Position numbers and translations under genes: made by a program. A DNA stretch of 59,512 nucleotides from an uncultured Enterocloster sp. Its GTDB lineage: Bacteria > Bacillota > Clostridia > Lachnospirales > Lachnospiraceae. The stretch lies in assembly GCA_944383785.1 (NCBI GenBank), contig CALWQV010000006.1, forward strand, positions 1 to 59,512, given 5' to 3'. Numbering within the stretch: the first letter of the stretch is position 1; each line of letters opens with the position of its first letter. Shown here piece by piece: positions 42,843-51,473 of the stretch. The notes beneath the pieces were generated by a model that saw only the letters and a list, made by a program, of their open reading frames with translations, had not been told where the DNA came from and made no database searches.

Positions 42843-43331
42843 TCACCTCAATTCCCGATACACCACTTTCCCATCCCTCTGCTCAGAACGCATAAGAGAT
42901 GCCCGTTTCACCATCATATCCGCTTTCCCCAAATGCACCTCATAAAGCTTTGACGATGCCGCCCTGCGGATCAAGGTAATGTGGGGGACAAATTTCTCCT
43001 GGTCGCAGGGAATTCCCTCCGCCATCAAAGCCGCTCTCAGTTCCCGCGCATATGCGGCCAGCTTCTGGCTGCCCTTCACCCCTGCCCACAAAATCGACCC
43101 GAAGCGGCCGGAGCCTGAAAGGCTCAAACGAAACTCCGGCAGCGGAATCCGGTCTATAACCTCCTTTACCTTCCTGGGATTATCATACTCCCCGATAAAA
43201 GCCAGCGTTAGATGAAGGTTCTGGGCCGGAATATAATTTCCCGTCACCCCTTGCTTTTTCAGGTCGTGCATACACTCCACCAGTGTCTTCTTCATCTCAT
43301 CGGAAAGCAAAATCGCTATAAACAGTCTCAT
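42843..43331 (-). CDS. thpR: RNA 2',3'-cyclic phosphodiesterase (2H family)
   Basis: The 162-residue LigT-like enzyme has the two catalytic H-x-T/S motifs, NLHLTLAFIGEY near residue 42 and FVPHITLIRRA near residue 125, and the start MRLFIAILLSDEMKK. ThpR-type enzymes hydrolyse 2',3'-cyclic phosphate ends of RNA, and other 2H enzymes act on 2',5'-linked nucleotides. It sits 7 bases after rloB in a defence-like operon, which is an unusual place. It could be a passenger or a repair/antitoxin-like part. AAAGGATC precedes the ATG. Confidence 0.9.
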   Translation of the reverse strand: MRLFIAILLSDEMKKTLVECMHDLKKQGVTGNYIPAQNLHLTLAFIGEYDNPRKVKEVIDRIPLPEFRLSLSGSGRFGSILWAGVKGSQKLAAYARELRAALMAEGIPCDQEKFVPHITLIRRAASSKLYEVHLGKADMMVKRASLMRSEQRDGKVVYRELR

Positions 43332-43338
43332 GATCCTT

Positions 43339-44037
43339 TCACCCTTTCATACGAAAAGCAGTGTTTTCCACCAAATACGGCTTTAGAATTTCTATCAATT
43401 CATATACCTTTGTTCCCGGAGCAGCGCTGGATGGCGTCTTCCCGACATTCAATTGATCCAAGCGTTTTGCATTGGCAATAGCAGTTTCCATATAGGGCAA
43501 AAGCACTCCATACATATCCTCTCTTCCTTTTGTATAGTCTCCGGCCCCTATGTTCGTAAGCCATGCTGTTAACTTTGGCCAATATTCGCTCCTATGAATA
43601 TCCACATGAAAAAAACTAAAGTGGAGTAAGTACCACAATTCGATACACTGGTTAGACCAGATTGCGTGATACTGTGTATCCGAAGTGCTGCTCTGTTCAC
43701 ACAGCTTTGCCGTCCTGTTGATATGTTCAATAGGGAAATCATCAGTATCATACACTACCCAAACATGCTTATAACCGTTGGGATTTTGATATACCCGGGC
43801 CTGTGCCTTTTCAAACAGGCTTAGGGTATTATCTCCCTCGCCAAATATATCCAACTGGATCTTATCACGGAATTGGCTATTAATAATATCCCGTATTGCC
43901 TGAAAATATTTCGGCTCGGTTTTTGTCCCCTCAGTTACAATCAAGTGGTATTCCGGCTGAATTCGGATTTTTCGATCACGTCGTTTCTTCATCCAGCCTT
44001 TTTCCAGATCGCTCTTCTTAAAAGGCTTCAGGCTCAT
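43339..44037 (-). CDS. RloB-like (AbiLii-like) TOPRIM-type protein
   Basis: This 232-residue protein has a basic N-terminal segment (MKKRRDRKIRI), the strand-Glu motif LIVTEGTKTEPKYFQ (36-41), the Asp motif VWVVYDTDDF near residue 97 and SNQCIELWYLLHF, all typical of RloB. This pattern is like a TOPRIM nuclease site. RloB pairs with an RloA/OLD-like ATPase in phage-defence units such as lactococcal AbiL. The start at 44037 overlaps the ATPase stop by ATGA, with GGAGG 9 bases upstream; a TTG at 44043 is less likely. Confidence 0.87.
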   Translation of the reverse strand: MSLKPFKKSDLEKGWMKKRRDRKIRIQPEYHLIVTEGTKTEPKYFQAIRDIINSQFRDKIQLDIFGEGDNTLSLFEKAQARVYQNPNGYKHVWVVYDTDDFPIEHINRTAKLCEQSSTSDTQYHAIWSNQCIELWYLLHFSFFHVDIHRSEYWPKLTAWLTNIGAGDYTKGREDMYGVLLPYMETAIANAKRLDQLNVGKTPSSAAPGTKVYELIEILKPYLVENTAFRMKG

Positions 44038-45242
44038 ACCCAATCGCCTCCAATCAGCATATTCGATAAATATGGATCTGCGCCATATCTCCCCTCCAGA
44101 TACTGTTTATCATAGGCGGCGGTATTATTCACCCGTTCATGATCCTCTCTGCGTATTTCATAGAGAGAATAGATTTCACTCTCATGATTTTCATTCACTG
44201 CGGCAAACCATATCTCATCCCTTCGGAAAATGGTATTTTTCATAGTAGCCATATCGTGAGAAGTAAAAAGCAGCTGAGCGCCATTTTGGTTAAGCCTTCT
44301 ATTTTTAAATAAAGAGATAATATAGCGCAGCAGCTTCGGATGCAGCTTCGCGTCTAGTTCATCAATGATTACCAGCCGGCCTTCCCTCAGCGCCAAAAGG
44401 ATCACCGGAAGCGCGGCAATTAGTTTCTTCGTCCCGTCAGATTCATCATCAAACTGCAGTTCGTAGGACTTCCCTGCCACAACTCTCTGCGTATATAGCT
44501 TTTTTTCCTCTTCACTAAAACGATAGTCCGCTATATCAATATCCAGATCGTTTAACGCTTGGATAATCCGGCTCCGTACTTTTTCATCTTGGGAAATCAT
44601 AACCTGGCGGTCCACTGTTGGATTTGCGTAGTTTCGAATAATACAGGATTCAAACCATCGCTGAACCTCTGCAATTAACGGAATATCATAGTTAATAGCA
44701 AGGAACGATAAATACGGCATTTTCGGGTTAACCGAACGGTTAATGCCTGCCTTATTGATTTTTGCGCCGAGATGAATCACCTCTTTTTCCCGCTCAAATA
44801 CCGTTCCTGTCCGCTTCCCGCCAATTGCGCGCCAATACAGGGATTCCGAGATAATCTCATCATTCAGCAGCGACAGACAATATCGATATTCATTTTTTTT
44901 CTGCCGAAAATATATCTCAAATTCCGTTGGACGATTCCTGGAATCCTCATCAAAAAGGAACGGCATGCATCCAACCTTGTGTTGAATGATCGCGTCCTGT
45001 CTGCTCTTTTCCAAATCATGAATAGGCTTAACCACCGTCGAAATCAGGCAGGAAAGCGCCAGTAGGAGATTCGTCTTTCCGCCGCCGTTGGGTCCGTAAA
45101 TAACCCCTACCGGAAGCAACGCGCCGCCCTTTTCATCAGCAAGCAGCGTTTCCGAAAATTCTGGAATAGACGCAGCCTGAAAATCAAAGGTTGTTTCTGT
45201 CCTGTAAGATTTATAATTCCGAAACGAAAACTGGCATAACAT
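44034..45242 (-). CDS. RloA-like (AbiLi-like) AAA ATPase
   Basis: The 402-residue SMC/RecF-like AAA_15/AAA_21 ATPase has FSFRNYKSYRTETTFDF at the start, Walker A YGPNGGGKTNLL (49-60) and, in the last third, GRLVIIDELDAKLHPKLLRYI (Walker B/D-loop) and LLFTSHDMATM (switch His). There is no membrane segment. RloA-type ATPases sense invaders and control a nuclease partner, here the RloB-like protein coupled by ATGA. It is the first gene of the operon, preceded by GGAGGG. Confidence 0.87.
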   Translation of the reverse strand: MLCQFSFRNYKSYRTETTFDFQAASIPEFSETLLADEKGGALLPVGVIYGPNGGGKTNLLLALSCLISTVVKPIHDLEKSRQDAIIQHKVGCMPFLFDEDSRNRPTEFEIYFRQKKNEYRYCLSLLNDEIISESLYWRAIGGKRTGTVFEREKEVIHLGAKINKAGINRSVNPKMPYLSFLAINYDIPLIAEVQRWFESCIIRNYANPTVDRQVMISQDEKVRSRIIQALNDLDIDIADYRFSEEEKKLYTQRVVAGKSYELQFDDESDGTKKLIAALPVILLALREGRLVIIDELDAKLHPKLLRYIISLFKNRRLNQNGAQLLFTSHDMATMKNTIFRRDEIWFAAVNENHESEIYSLYEIRREDHERVNNTAAYDKQYLEGRYGADPYLSNMLIGGDWV

Positions 45243-45266
45243 ATTTTACCCTCCTATCATAATCAC

Positions 45267-45295
45267 ATTATACAAGTATTTCCTTTCGAAATCAA
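45267..45295 (-). promoter_or_regulatory. Promoter of the rloA-rloB operon
   Basis: On the minus strand, TTGATT (45290-45295), a 17-base spacer and TATAAT (45267-45272) lie 25 bases before the rloA start. The remaining 45296-45377 is A/T-rich without a gene. Confidence 0.8.
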
Positions 45296-45377
45296 TTATA
45301 TATCGCTATATATAAAATATTTTTTGTATATTGGATTTATAGATCAGATTTTATCCATTATACATCCAACACCCCCC

Positions 45378-46400
45378 CTACAGCATCCCAATCAACGCCT
45401 CCACATCCTCCATCGGCGTAGCCCAGCTGGTGGCAAAGCGCACCACCGTATGGTTCTCATCCCGCTTCTCCCAGAAGCTGTATCTCACCTTCCCGGCCAG
45501 CTCTTCCAGGCGGCGGTTTTCCATCACCACGAAAATCTGGTTGGTGGGGGATTTTAAAAATAGTTCGTATCCCTTTTCCTCCAAAGCCCTCTGCAGCTTC
45601 TGGGCCGTATCCACCGCATTCCGGCTGATTTTCTCATACAAATTGTCCGTAAAAAGGGCGTCAAACTGCACCCCCAGGAGCCTGCCCTTAGCTAAAAGCG
45701 CTCCCTGCTGCTTCACCATGGTCATAAAATGGGCCGGCGCTTTTTGGGTAAATACCACCGCTTCCCCGCAGAGAGCCCCCACCTTGGTTCCTCCGATATA
45801 AAATACATCCGCCAGCCGCGCCAGATCCTCCATCGTTACATCCGCCAAAGGGCTTACAAGTCCATAGCCCAGCCTGGCCCCATCCACATAAAGAGGCAGC
45901 TCGTACCTCCGGCACACGGCTGAAATCTCCTCCAGCTCCTTCTTCGTATACAAGGTTCCCACCTCTGTTGGATGAGAAATATAAACCATACCGGGAAATA
46001 CCATGTGCTCATGGGTTTCATCACCGTAGAAGGTTTCCATAAACCCCGCCAAATCCTCCGCCGAGATTTTCCCCTCCTTCTGAGGAAGGGTCAGCACCTT
46101 ATGGCCGGTAAACTCAATAGCCCCCGCCTCATGGACGCTTACATGGCCGGTGCGGGCCGCCACCACCCCCTCATAGCGGCGGAGGATAGAAGCGATCACT
46201 ACCGCGTTGGTCTGGGTTCCGCCTACCAGGAAATACACATCCGCTTCCGGACAGCCGCAGGCCGCCCGGATCTTTTCCTTGGCCGATTCGCAGTAGGGAT
46301 CCATTCCGTATCCCGGAGCCTGCTCCATATTCGTCTCAATCAACCGTTTTAAAACCTCCGGGTGCGCCCCCTCGCTATAATCATTTTCAAAAAACAGCAT
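45378..46400 (-). CDS. Low-specificity threonine aldolase family protein
   Basis: This is a 340-residue fold-I PLP enzyme. Signs are FENDYSEGAHPEVLKRL, YFLVGGTQTNAVVI, HVSVHEAGAIEFTGHKV, LYVDGARLGYG and the PLP lysine in YIGGTKVGA. It splits L-threonine or L-allo-threonine to glycine and acetaldehyde, and can act on other beta-hydroxy amino acids. AAGGAGAGG precedes the ATG. It stands alone. Confidence 0.92.
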   Translation of the reverse strand: MLFFENDYSEGAHPEVLKRLIETNMEQAPGYGMDPYCESAKEKIRAACGCPEADVYFLVGGTQTNAVVIASILRRYEGVVAARTGHVSVHEAGAIEFTGHKVLTLPQKEGKISAEDLAGFMETFYGDETHEHMVFPGMVYISHPTEVGTLYTKKELEEISAVCRRYELPLYVDGARLGYGLVSPLADVTMEDLARLADVFYIGGTKVGALCGEAVVFTQKAPAHFMTMVKQQGALLAKGRLLGVQFDALFTDNLYEKISRNAVDTAQKLQRALEEKGYELFLKSPTNQIFVVMENRRLEELAGKVRYSFWEKRDENHTVVRFATSWATPMEDVEALIGML

Positions 46401-46558
46401 TTGATCCTCTCCTTATTGATTTGTCGCGTGCTCACATTATACCACGTATTCCCTCCATATGGAACTCATCCGGCGCTTATTTCCTGCCTCCAAAGGCGCA
46501 CCCGCAAATTATACTAATTCTTTTTCAAAATCCGCCCTATATTTCAGAATATTTCCCC

Positions 46559-46586
46559 TTGCCTCCATGGGAAAAGGTACTATAAT
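46559..46586 (+). promoter_or_regulatory. Promoter of the glycerol dehydrogenase gene
   Basis: TTGCCT (46559-46564), a 16-base spacer and TATAAT (46581-46586), 60 bases before the start. Confidence 0.6.
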
Positions 46587-46645
46587 AGAATCATAAAGAT
46601 TGATAATTATTTAACAATTTCTGTTTCATTAAGGAGGAACGAAAG

Positions 46646-47746
46646 ATGCTTAGACTCAGAATGATGCGGGCCCCACAAAAATATGTTCAGGGAAAGGATT
46701 CCCTGCTTCAGTTTCACAATGAAATGAAGGAACTGGGAAATAAATGGCTTTTCATCTGCTCCCACAGCGGTTATAAAGCCTGCCATGACAAGATTGAAAA
46801 GAGCTTTGAAGGCGCGGATGACGTCCGCGAATACGAAATTTTCGGCGGCGTCTCCAGCGTAGGAGAAATTGAGCGGATGCGGGAAATTGTACGGAAAAAC
46901 GGCCTGAACGTGGTCGTAGGTGTAGGCGGCGGCTCTGCCATTGATACCGCCAAGGCTACGGCTTATTATGAAAAACTGCCGGTAGTCATTGTTCCCACCG
47001 TTGTGGCTACGGATGCCCCCTGCACCGGCCTGTCCGTCATTTACAACAATGATCAGACCTTTAACAGCTACCTGTTCTACCCCAAGAATCCGGAAGCCGT
47101 CATTGTGGACAGCGCGGTCATCGCCAACGCCCCGGTCAAGTTCCTGGTAGCCGGAATGGGCGACGCCCTGGGCACATTCTTCGAGGCCCGGGCCTGCGAG
47201 CGTACCGACGCCCCCAGCCTGGAAAACGGCGGCATCACCCGGTCCGCCATGGCGCTCTGCCGCCTCTGCTATGAGACGCTGCGGGAATATGGGGCGGCCG
47301 CGAAAAAAGCCTGCGAGCTCCATGTGGTCACACCTGCCCTGGAAGCCATCATCGAGGCAAATGTATACCTTTCCGGCGTCGGCGCTGACAATGGCGGCCT
47401 TGCCGTGGCCCACTCCTTCTATAACGGCCTGACCGCCCTGGGCGGCCACAGCGCTCCCCATGGAAACTGCGTGGCCTTCGGAACCCTGGTACAGCTGGTA
47501 TTAGAGCGGGCTCCCAAAAAGGAATTTCAGGAGGTACAGGATTTCTGCCTGGAAGTGGGCCTTCCTGTAACCTTGGCGGAAATCGGCATCACCAAAGATG
47601 AAGAGATCCGCACCATCGCCGAAAAAGCGTGCGCTGAAGGCGAATCCATCCACAACATGGTAGCGGACGTAACCCCGGACCAGCTCTACGCGGCCATCGT
47701 GGCGGCGGATGCCCTGGGTCAGGAGCGCAAAAAGGAAGAGGCATAA
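46646..47746 (+). CDS. gldA: Glycerol dehydrogenase
   Basis: The 366-residue zinc/iron-type polyol dehydrogenase oxidises glycerol to dihydroxyacetone with NAD. It shows APQKYVQGKDSL at the start, the NAD loop VGVGGGSAIDTAKATAYY near 93-108, PTVVATDAPCTGLSVIY, the metal residues in VAGMGDALGT, VAHSFYNGL and HSAPHGNCVAFG. AAGGAGGAACG precedes the ATG. A long open frame on the opposite strand is only its mirror. Confidence 0.94.
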   Translation: MLRLRMMRAPQKYVQGKDSLLQFHNEMKELGNKWLFICSHSGYKACHDKIEKSFEGADDVREYEIFGGVSSVGEIERMREIVRKNGLNVVVGVGGGSAIDTAKATAYYEKLPVVIVPTVVATDAPCTGLSVIYNNDQTFNSYLFYPKNPEAVIVDSAVIANAPVKFLVAGMGDALGTFFEARACERTDAPSLENGGITRSAMALCRLCYETLREYGAAAKKACELHVVTPALEAIIEANVYLSGVGADNGGLAVAHSFYNGLTALGGHSAPHGNCVAFGTLVQLVLERAPKKEFQEVQDFCLEVGLPVTLAEIGITKDEEIRTIAEKACAEGESIHNMVADVTPDQLYAAIVAADALGQERKKEEA

Positions 47747-47768
47747 CGCCTCTTCCACAAATCGGCTG

Positions 47769-48401
47769 TTATGGTAACTGCTCCGGCAAAATCTTCACCA
47801 AACAGTTATAAACCATCTCATAAATCGTAGCCTCCTGATTTGCCACCCCCGCCATCTCCATAGCTTCCAGCTGCTTTTTCGTGTGGAAGGCAAAGGAATA
47901 TACCCCAAAAAGAAATACGGAAAAGGTCAGGCGGCATGCCTCGCACTCCTCCCTGGCCGCCCCTGGGCTGTAGGCCTGAAAGATGTCCATCAAAATCTCC
48001 ACATTCTTCCAATACGCCCTCTTAAACTCCGCCAAGCGCTCTACGCGGCTGTTCTCCTCCATCTCAAATAAGTTCATATTCTGGATGCGAAGAAGCACTT
48101 CCCGGCCCTCCAAAGTATGGGCGATAGCAGCCGCCAGCTGCTCCTTCTGAAAGGAAGAGGCCTCTTCCTTCACCCTTTGCAGATCCTCGTTCAGCTTCTC
48201 ATATTCCCGGACCAGCAGGGCCAGCAGAATCTCGTCCTTTGTCTCAAAATAATTGTAGATCGACGGCCTTGTAAAGCTGGTGCGGGTGCTGATCTCCTTG
48301 ATCGTAACGCCATAAAATCCCTTAGCCTTATAGATCGTCTCGCAGGCGTCAATGATTTCCTTTTTCCGTCTTTCAACCAATTCCGGAGATGCTTTCGGCA
48401 T
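47769..48401 (-). CDS. TetR/AcrR-family regulator
   Basis: The 210-residue protein has an N-terminal helix-turn-helix (FYGVTIKEISTRTSFTRPSIYNYFETKDEILLALL, about residues 27-60) and a helical ligand domain. The start is placed at ATG 48401 with GGTGG upstream; a TTG two codons earlier is less likely. It lies downstream of the alcohol dehydrogenase-flavodoxin-reductase genes on the same strand. It is the likely owner of the twin palindromes before the dehydrogenase, though this is not proven. Confidence 0.9.
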   Translation of the reverse strand: MPKASPELVERRKKEIIDACETIYKAKGFYGVTIKEISTRTSFTRPSIYNYFETKDEILLALLVREYEKLNEDLQRVKEEASSFQKEQLAAAIAHTLEGREVLLRIQNMNLFEMEENSRVERLAEFKRAYWKNVEILMDIFQAYSPGAAREECEACRLTFSVFLFGVYSFAFHTKKQLEAMEMAGVANQEATIYEMVYNCLVKILPEQLP

Positions 48402-48492
48402 TGTCAATCCACCCTTTCCTGGCTGTATGTTCCAAACTCTGCTGTTTTCCTAATTATAGCGGCTTTTCCCGGAATGGGCAACCGCAAAATCA

Positions 48493-48650
48493 TTGTAACA
48501 GTTCAGGACGGCGTGAAAACATGGGCAAAAACAGGCGTTAAGCTCGCTTATAAGCCTGCTTTTGCCCATGTTTTCACATCGGATGGACATCCGATGCTTC
48601 TTGTCCGGCCTTAGCCGGGCAAGAAGATGTGCCGTCCTGAACTGTTACAA
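48493..48650. repeat. 158-bp cloverleaf inverted-repeat element
   Basis: The outer arms 48493-48512 and 48631-48650 are perfect 20-bp inverted repeats. Inside are three hairpins: 48514-48576 (17-bp perfect stem plus a 5-bp inner stem), 48577-48596 (8-bp stem) and 48597-48626 (13-bp stem with one G-U). Together they fold as a cloverleaf using almost every base. It starts one base after the stop of the aldo/keto reductase gene and lies before tetR. Two reduced copies lie at 9748 and 12647. Confidence 0.85.
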
Positions 48651-48651
48651 G

Positions 48652-49746
48652 TCACTTCCCAAAATACGCCGCGATTTCCTTCATTCGGTCTTTCTGGGCC
48701 ACATGGAACGGGCAGCGCCGGTCGCAGTGGCCGCAGCCCGTGCAGTCGGAAGCATGCCTGCCCAGCTTATGGTAATGATCGGCGGCCATAGCATCGCCAA
48801 TCCTGGCCAAGTCGTAATATTTATTGATCAGGCCGATATTTAAGCCTGCGGGACATGGATGGCAGTGGCTGCAGTAAACGCAGCTTCCCGCCGCATCCTT
48901 CGGCGTAAATGTACCCAAAACAGAGTAATCCCGCTCCTGGGCAGAAGCATCCAGCCAGGCCAAGGCCTCCTTCACATCCTCCAGATTACGTACTCCCGGC
49001 AGAACCGTTACCACACCGGGCTTATCCAGGGCATACTGGAGACACTGGACCTTGCTCAGGGCCTTGCCAAAAGGCGAAGTGCGCCCGTCAAGCATTTGCC
49101 CACCGGAATAAGGCTTCATAACGGAAATTCCAATTCCCTCCGCCTCGCAGCGACGGTATAGATCCATACGCTCCCTGGCGCTTCCGAAGGCAAATTCCCC
49201 GTGGTGGTAGTCGTAGGCAGGATTGATGGAAAACATCAGCTGATCCACTAAGCCGGTATCCAGAATGATCTGAGCCAGCTCAGGCGTGTGGGAGCTGAGG
49301 CCAATATGCCGGACTACGCCGCTTTTCTTCATCTCCAGCAGATACTCCAGTATCCCGTTTTTCTTATAGGTTTCCCAGTCTCCCGCCGAATCCAGGCAGT
49401 GGATAAATCCAAAGTCAATATAATCTGTTTTCAGCTGTTCCAGCTGCCAATCTATCTGGCGTTTAACCGTATCCAGATCTGTGGTCCAGCCATACTCCCC
49501 AGTCTCATAATTCGCTCCGAAGTGAACCTGGTAAAGCATTTCCCTGCGCACACCGGCAAAAGCCAGCCCGGCATAGCGGAACGTGTCTGCCCCCGCAGTG
49601 GCAAAGTCCACAAAATTAACGCCCTGTTCATAGGCATAGGCCAGGGCAGCCACAGCCGTCTTTTCGCCCGCTTCAAAAACCGGGCCGGTTCCAATGCCGA
49701 TTACGCTGATTTTATCCCCTGTTTTGGGATGAATCCGGTATTCCAT
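48652..49746 (-). CDS. Aldo/keto reductase with C-terminal [4Fe-4S] ferredoxin domain
   Basis: The protein has 364 residues. The AKR barrel shows GIGTGPVFEAG, NFVDFATAGADTFRYAGLA, DYIDFGFIHCLDS and HIGLSSHTPE. The C-terminal 80 residues add iron-sulfur Cys clusters (CVYCSHCHPCP and CTGCGHCDRRCPF). This fused family is common in anaerobes and probably transfers electrons from ferredoxin or flavodoxin to a carbonyl. The flavodoxin gene directly upstream is an apt partner. The ribosome site is preceded by an A8-G9 run. Confidence 0.9.
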   Translation of the reverse strand: MEYRIHPKTGDKISVIGIGTGPVFEAGEKTAVAALAYAYEQGVNFVDFATAGADTFRYAGLAFAGVRREMLYQVHFGANYETGEYGWTTDLDTVKRQIDWQLEQLKTDYIDFGFIHCLDSAGDWETYKKNGILEYLLEMKKSGVVRHIGLSSHTPELAQIILDTGLVDQLMFSINPAYDYHHGEFAFGSARERMDLYRRCEAEGIGISVMKPYSGGQMLDGRTSPFGKALSKVQCLQYALDKPGVVTVLPGVRNLEDVKEALAWLDASAQERDYSVLGTFTPKDAAGSCVYCSHCHPCPAGLNIGLINKYYDLARIGDAMAADHYHKLGRHASDCTGCGHCDRRCPFHVAQKDRMKEIAAYFGK

Positions 49747-49770
49747 CAACCTCTGCCCCCCCCCTTTTTT

Positions 49771-50244
49771 TTACAGGCTCTCCGCCCACTGGCGAAGGTC
49801 TTTCTCTGAAAGGTTTCCGTTCAACATTCTGCCCTTTACAATCTGCGCACCAGGGCAGCTTACCGCAAGATCCTGGTCTGCCCGTCCCAAGCCGCTTCCG
49901 CCGGAAGTGGCAAAGAGCACGATCTTCTTTCCAGTAAAATCATAGGCCTCCAGAAATGTATTGATAATCGTAGGGGCCGTATACCACCACACCGGGAACC
50001 CCAACAGGATTGTGTCATAATTCCCTACGGGCGCATCGTGGTCCGCCAGCTCGGGACGGAAGGCTTTGTCCTTCATCTCCACAGTGCTGCGGGACTTTTT
50101 GTCCGTCCAGTCCAGATCCTTGCGGGTATAGGGAATAGCTGGCTTAATCTCATAAAGATCTGCTCCCGCCGCCTTTGCCAATTTTTCTGCCGCCCTGGCG
50201 GTAATACCGCTGGCGGAAAAATACGCTACTAATAATTTACTCAT
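49771..50244 (-). CDS. Flavodoxin
   Basis: This 157-residue FMN electron carrier has the phosphate loop AYFSASGITARAAEKLA (8-24), DTILLGFPVWWYTAPTIINTFLEAYDFTGKKIVLFATSGGSGLG and a C-terminal helix. Its style is that of the longer single-domain flavodoxins in Clostridia. It lies between the alcohol dehydrogenase (13 bases) and the iron-sulfur aldo/keto reductase (24 bases). Confidence 0.94.
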   Translation of the reverse strand: MSKLLVAYFSASGITARAAEKLAKAAGADLYEIKPAIPYTRKDLDWTDKKSRSTVEMKDKAFRPELADHDAPVGNYDTILLGFPVWWYTAPTIINTFLEAYDFTGKKIVLFATSGGSGLGRADQDLAVSCPGAQIVKGRMLNGNLSEKDLRQWAESL

Positions 50245-50257
50245 GCTAAAAACCTCC

Positions 50258-51427
50258 TTATAAGCTCTCCTTTAAAATATTCACAATCTCCTGGCGGTCA
50301 AGAACCTTGTATCCGCCAGACATGATGATAGTGCCATCAGCAATGCCCTCAACCATATCCTCCGTAGCGCCAAGCTCGCTGATCTTCATCACCAGTCCCA
50401 GCTCCTTCATCCATCTCTCCATGGCCGCAAGCCCCTCTCCCGCCACCTGCTCATCGCTCTTTCCGGCAGAATCCACATCCCATACATTCACAGCAAATCG
50501 GACAAATTTCTTTAAGCCGTAAGGCATAATATGGCGGTAGTAAGGCAGGGACACGGCGGACAGGGTCATCCCGTGAGTAGCGTCGGTGTAAGCACCTACC
50601 GACTGTCCCAGCATATGAACCATCCAGTCAGTGGTTTTTCCCCTGGAAACCAGAGTATTTAGGGCCCAGGTGGCAGTCCACATAATGTTGCTTCTGCCCT
50701 CATAGTTCTGGGGATCCTTATTTGCGATGCGGCTGGAAACCAACAGGGAACGCATTAGGCCCTCGCTGATATAGTCGCTGGTATTATCGTCCTCTCCGGA
50801 GAAATACTGCTCGCAGATGTGGTTGAAAATATCGTAGATCCCCGCAACCATCTGGTAGTGGGGCAGAGTCAGGGTAAACTTCGGGTTCAGGATCGAAAAC
50901 CTGGGCATAATCTTCTCATCGGCGAATACATGGCCGATCTTCTGCTTTGTCTTATGATTGGTAATCACCGCCCCGGCATTCATCTCAGAGCCGGTTCCCA
51001 CCATGGTCAGCACGCAGCCCACCGGTAGTGTCTCGCAGTCCGGCTCCTCAAAGCGCAGATAATACTTCTCCCAGGGATCTTCCTTGCAGTTTACGGAAAC
51101 AGAAACCGCCTTAGCGTAATCGCAGACAGAGCCGCCGCCTACCGCCAGCAGAAGATCCGCATGGTGGTTTCTGGCGATCCCGACGCCCTCGTACAGCTTC
51201 TCCACTGTGGGATTTGGCATCACCCCGGCGATCTCCGCCACATTTTTATCATTCTCCTGTAACAGCTTTAATACCTCATCGTAGATGCCGTTCTTCTTGA
51301 TAGAGCCTCCTCCGTAGATCAAAACCACGTTCTTCCCGTATTTTGGCAATTCATCATTTAAATAACCCAGGGCCTCGTCCCCAAAATACAGCTTTGTGGG
51401 ATTGCAGTAAGAAAAATTGCCTAACAT
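50258..51427 (-). CDS. Iron-containing alcohol dehydrogenase (butanol dehydrogenase type)
   Basis: The 389-residue protein has the NAD(P) site LLAVGGGSVCDYAKAVSVS, VGTGSEMNAGAVITN, metal His in YDIFNHICEQYFSG and DATHGMTLSAVSLPYY. It is similar to YqhD/BdhA enzymes that reduce aldehydes with NAD(P)H. It is the first gene of the operon, with a promoter overlapped by two palindromes. AAGGAGAG precedes the ATG. Confidence 0.93.
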   Translation of the reverse strand: MLGNFSYCNPTKLYFGDEALGYLNDELPKYGKNVVLIYGGGSIKKNGIYDEVLKLLQENDKNVAEIAGVMPNPTVEKLYEGVGIARNHHADLLLAVGGGSVCDYAKAVSVSVNCKEDPWEKYYLRFEEPDCETLPVGCVLTMVGTGSEMNAGAVITNHKTKQKIGHVFADEKIMPRFSILNPKFTLTLPHYQMVAGIYDIFNHICEQYFSGEDDNTSDYISEGLMRSLLVSSRIANKDPQNYEGRSNIMWTATWALNTLVSRGKTTDWMVHMLGQSVGAYTDATHGMTLSAVSLPYYRHIMPYGLKKFVRFAVNVWDVDSAGKSDEQVAGEGLAAMERWMKELGLVMKISELGATEDMVEGIADGTIIMSGGYKVLDRQEIVNILKESL

Positions 51428-51473
51428 CGAAAAACTCTCCTTTCGTCATACAAAAAATTCCGTGATACTTCTC

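Noticed and set aside
46607..47461. 284-codon open frame opposite gldA
   Set aside because: It mirrors a complete glycerol dehydrogenase with all motifs and a good ribosome site; the mirror has no family features.
48493..48650. Transfer RNA or CRISPR repeat
   Set aside because: No T-loop GTTCGA, no acceptor-like spacing and no array of direct repeats; the symmetry is that of inverted repeats.
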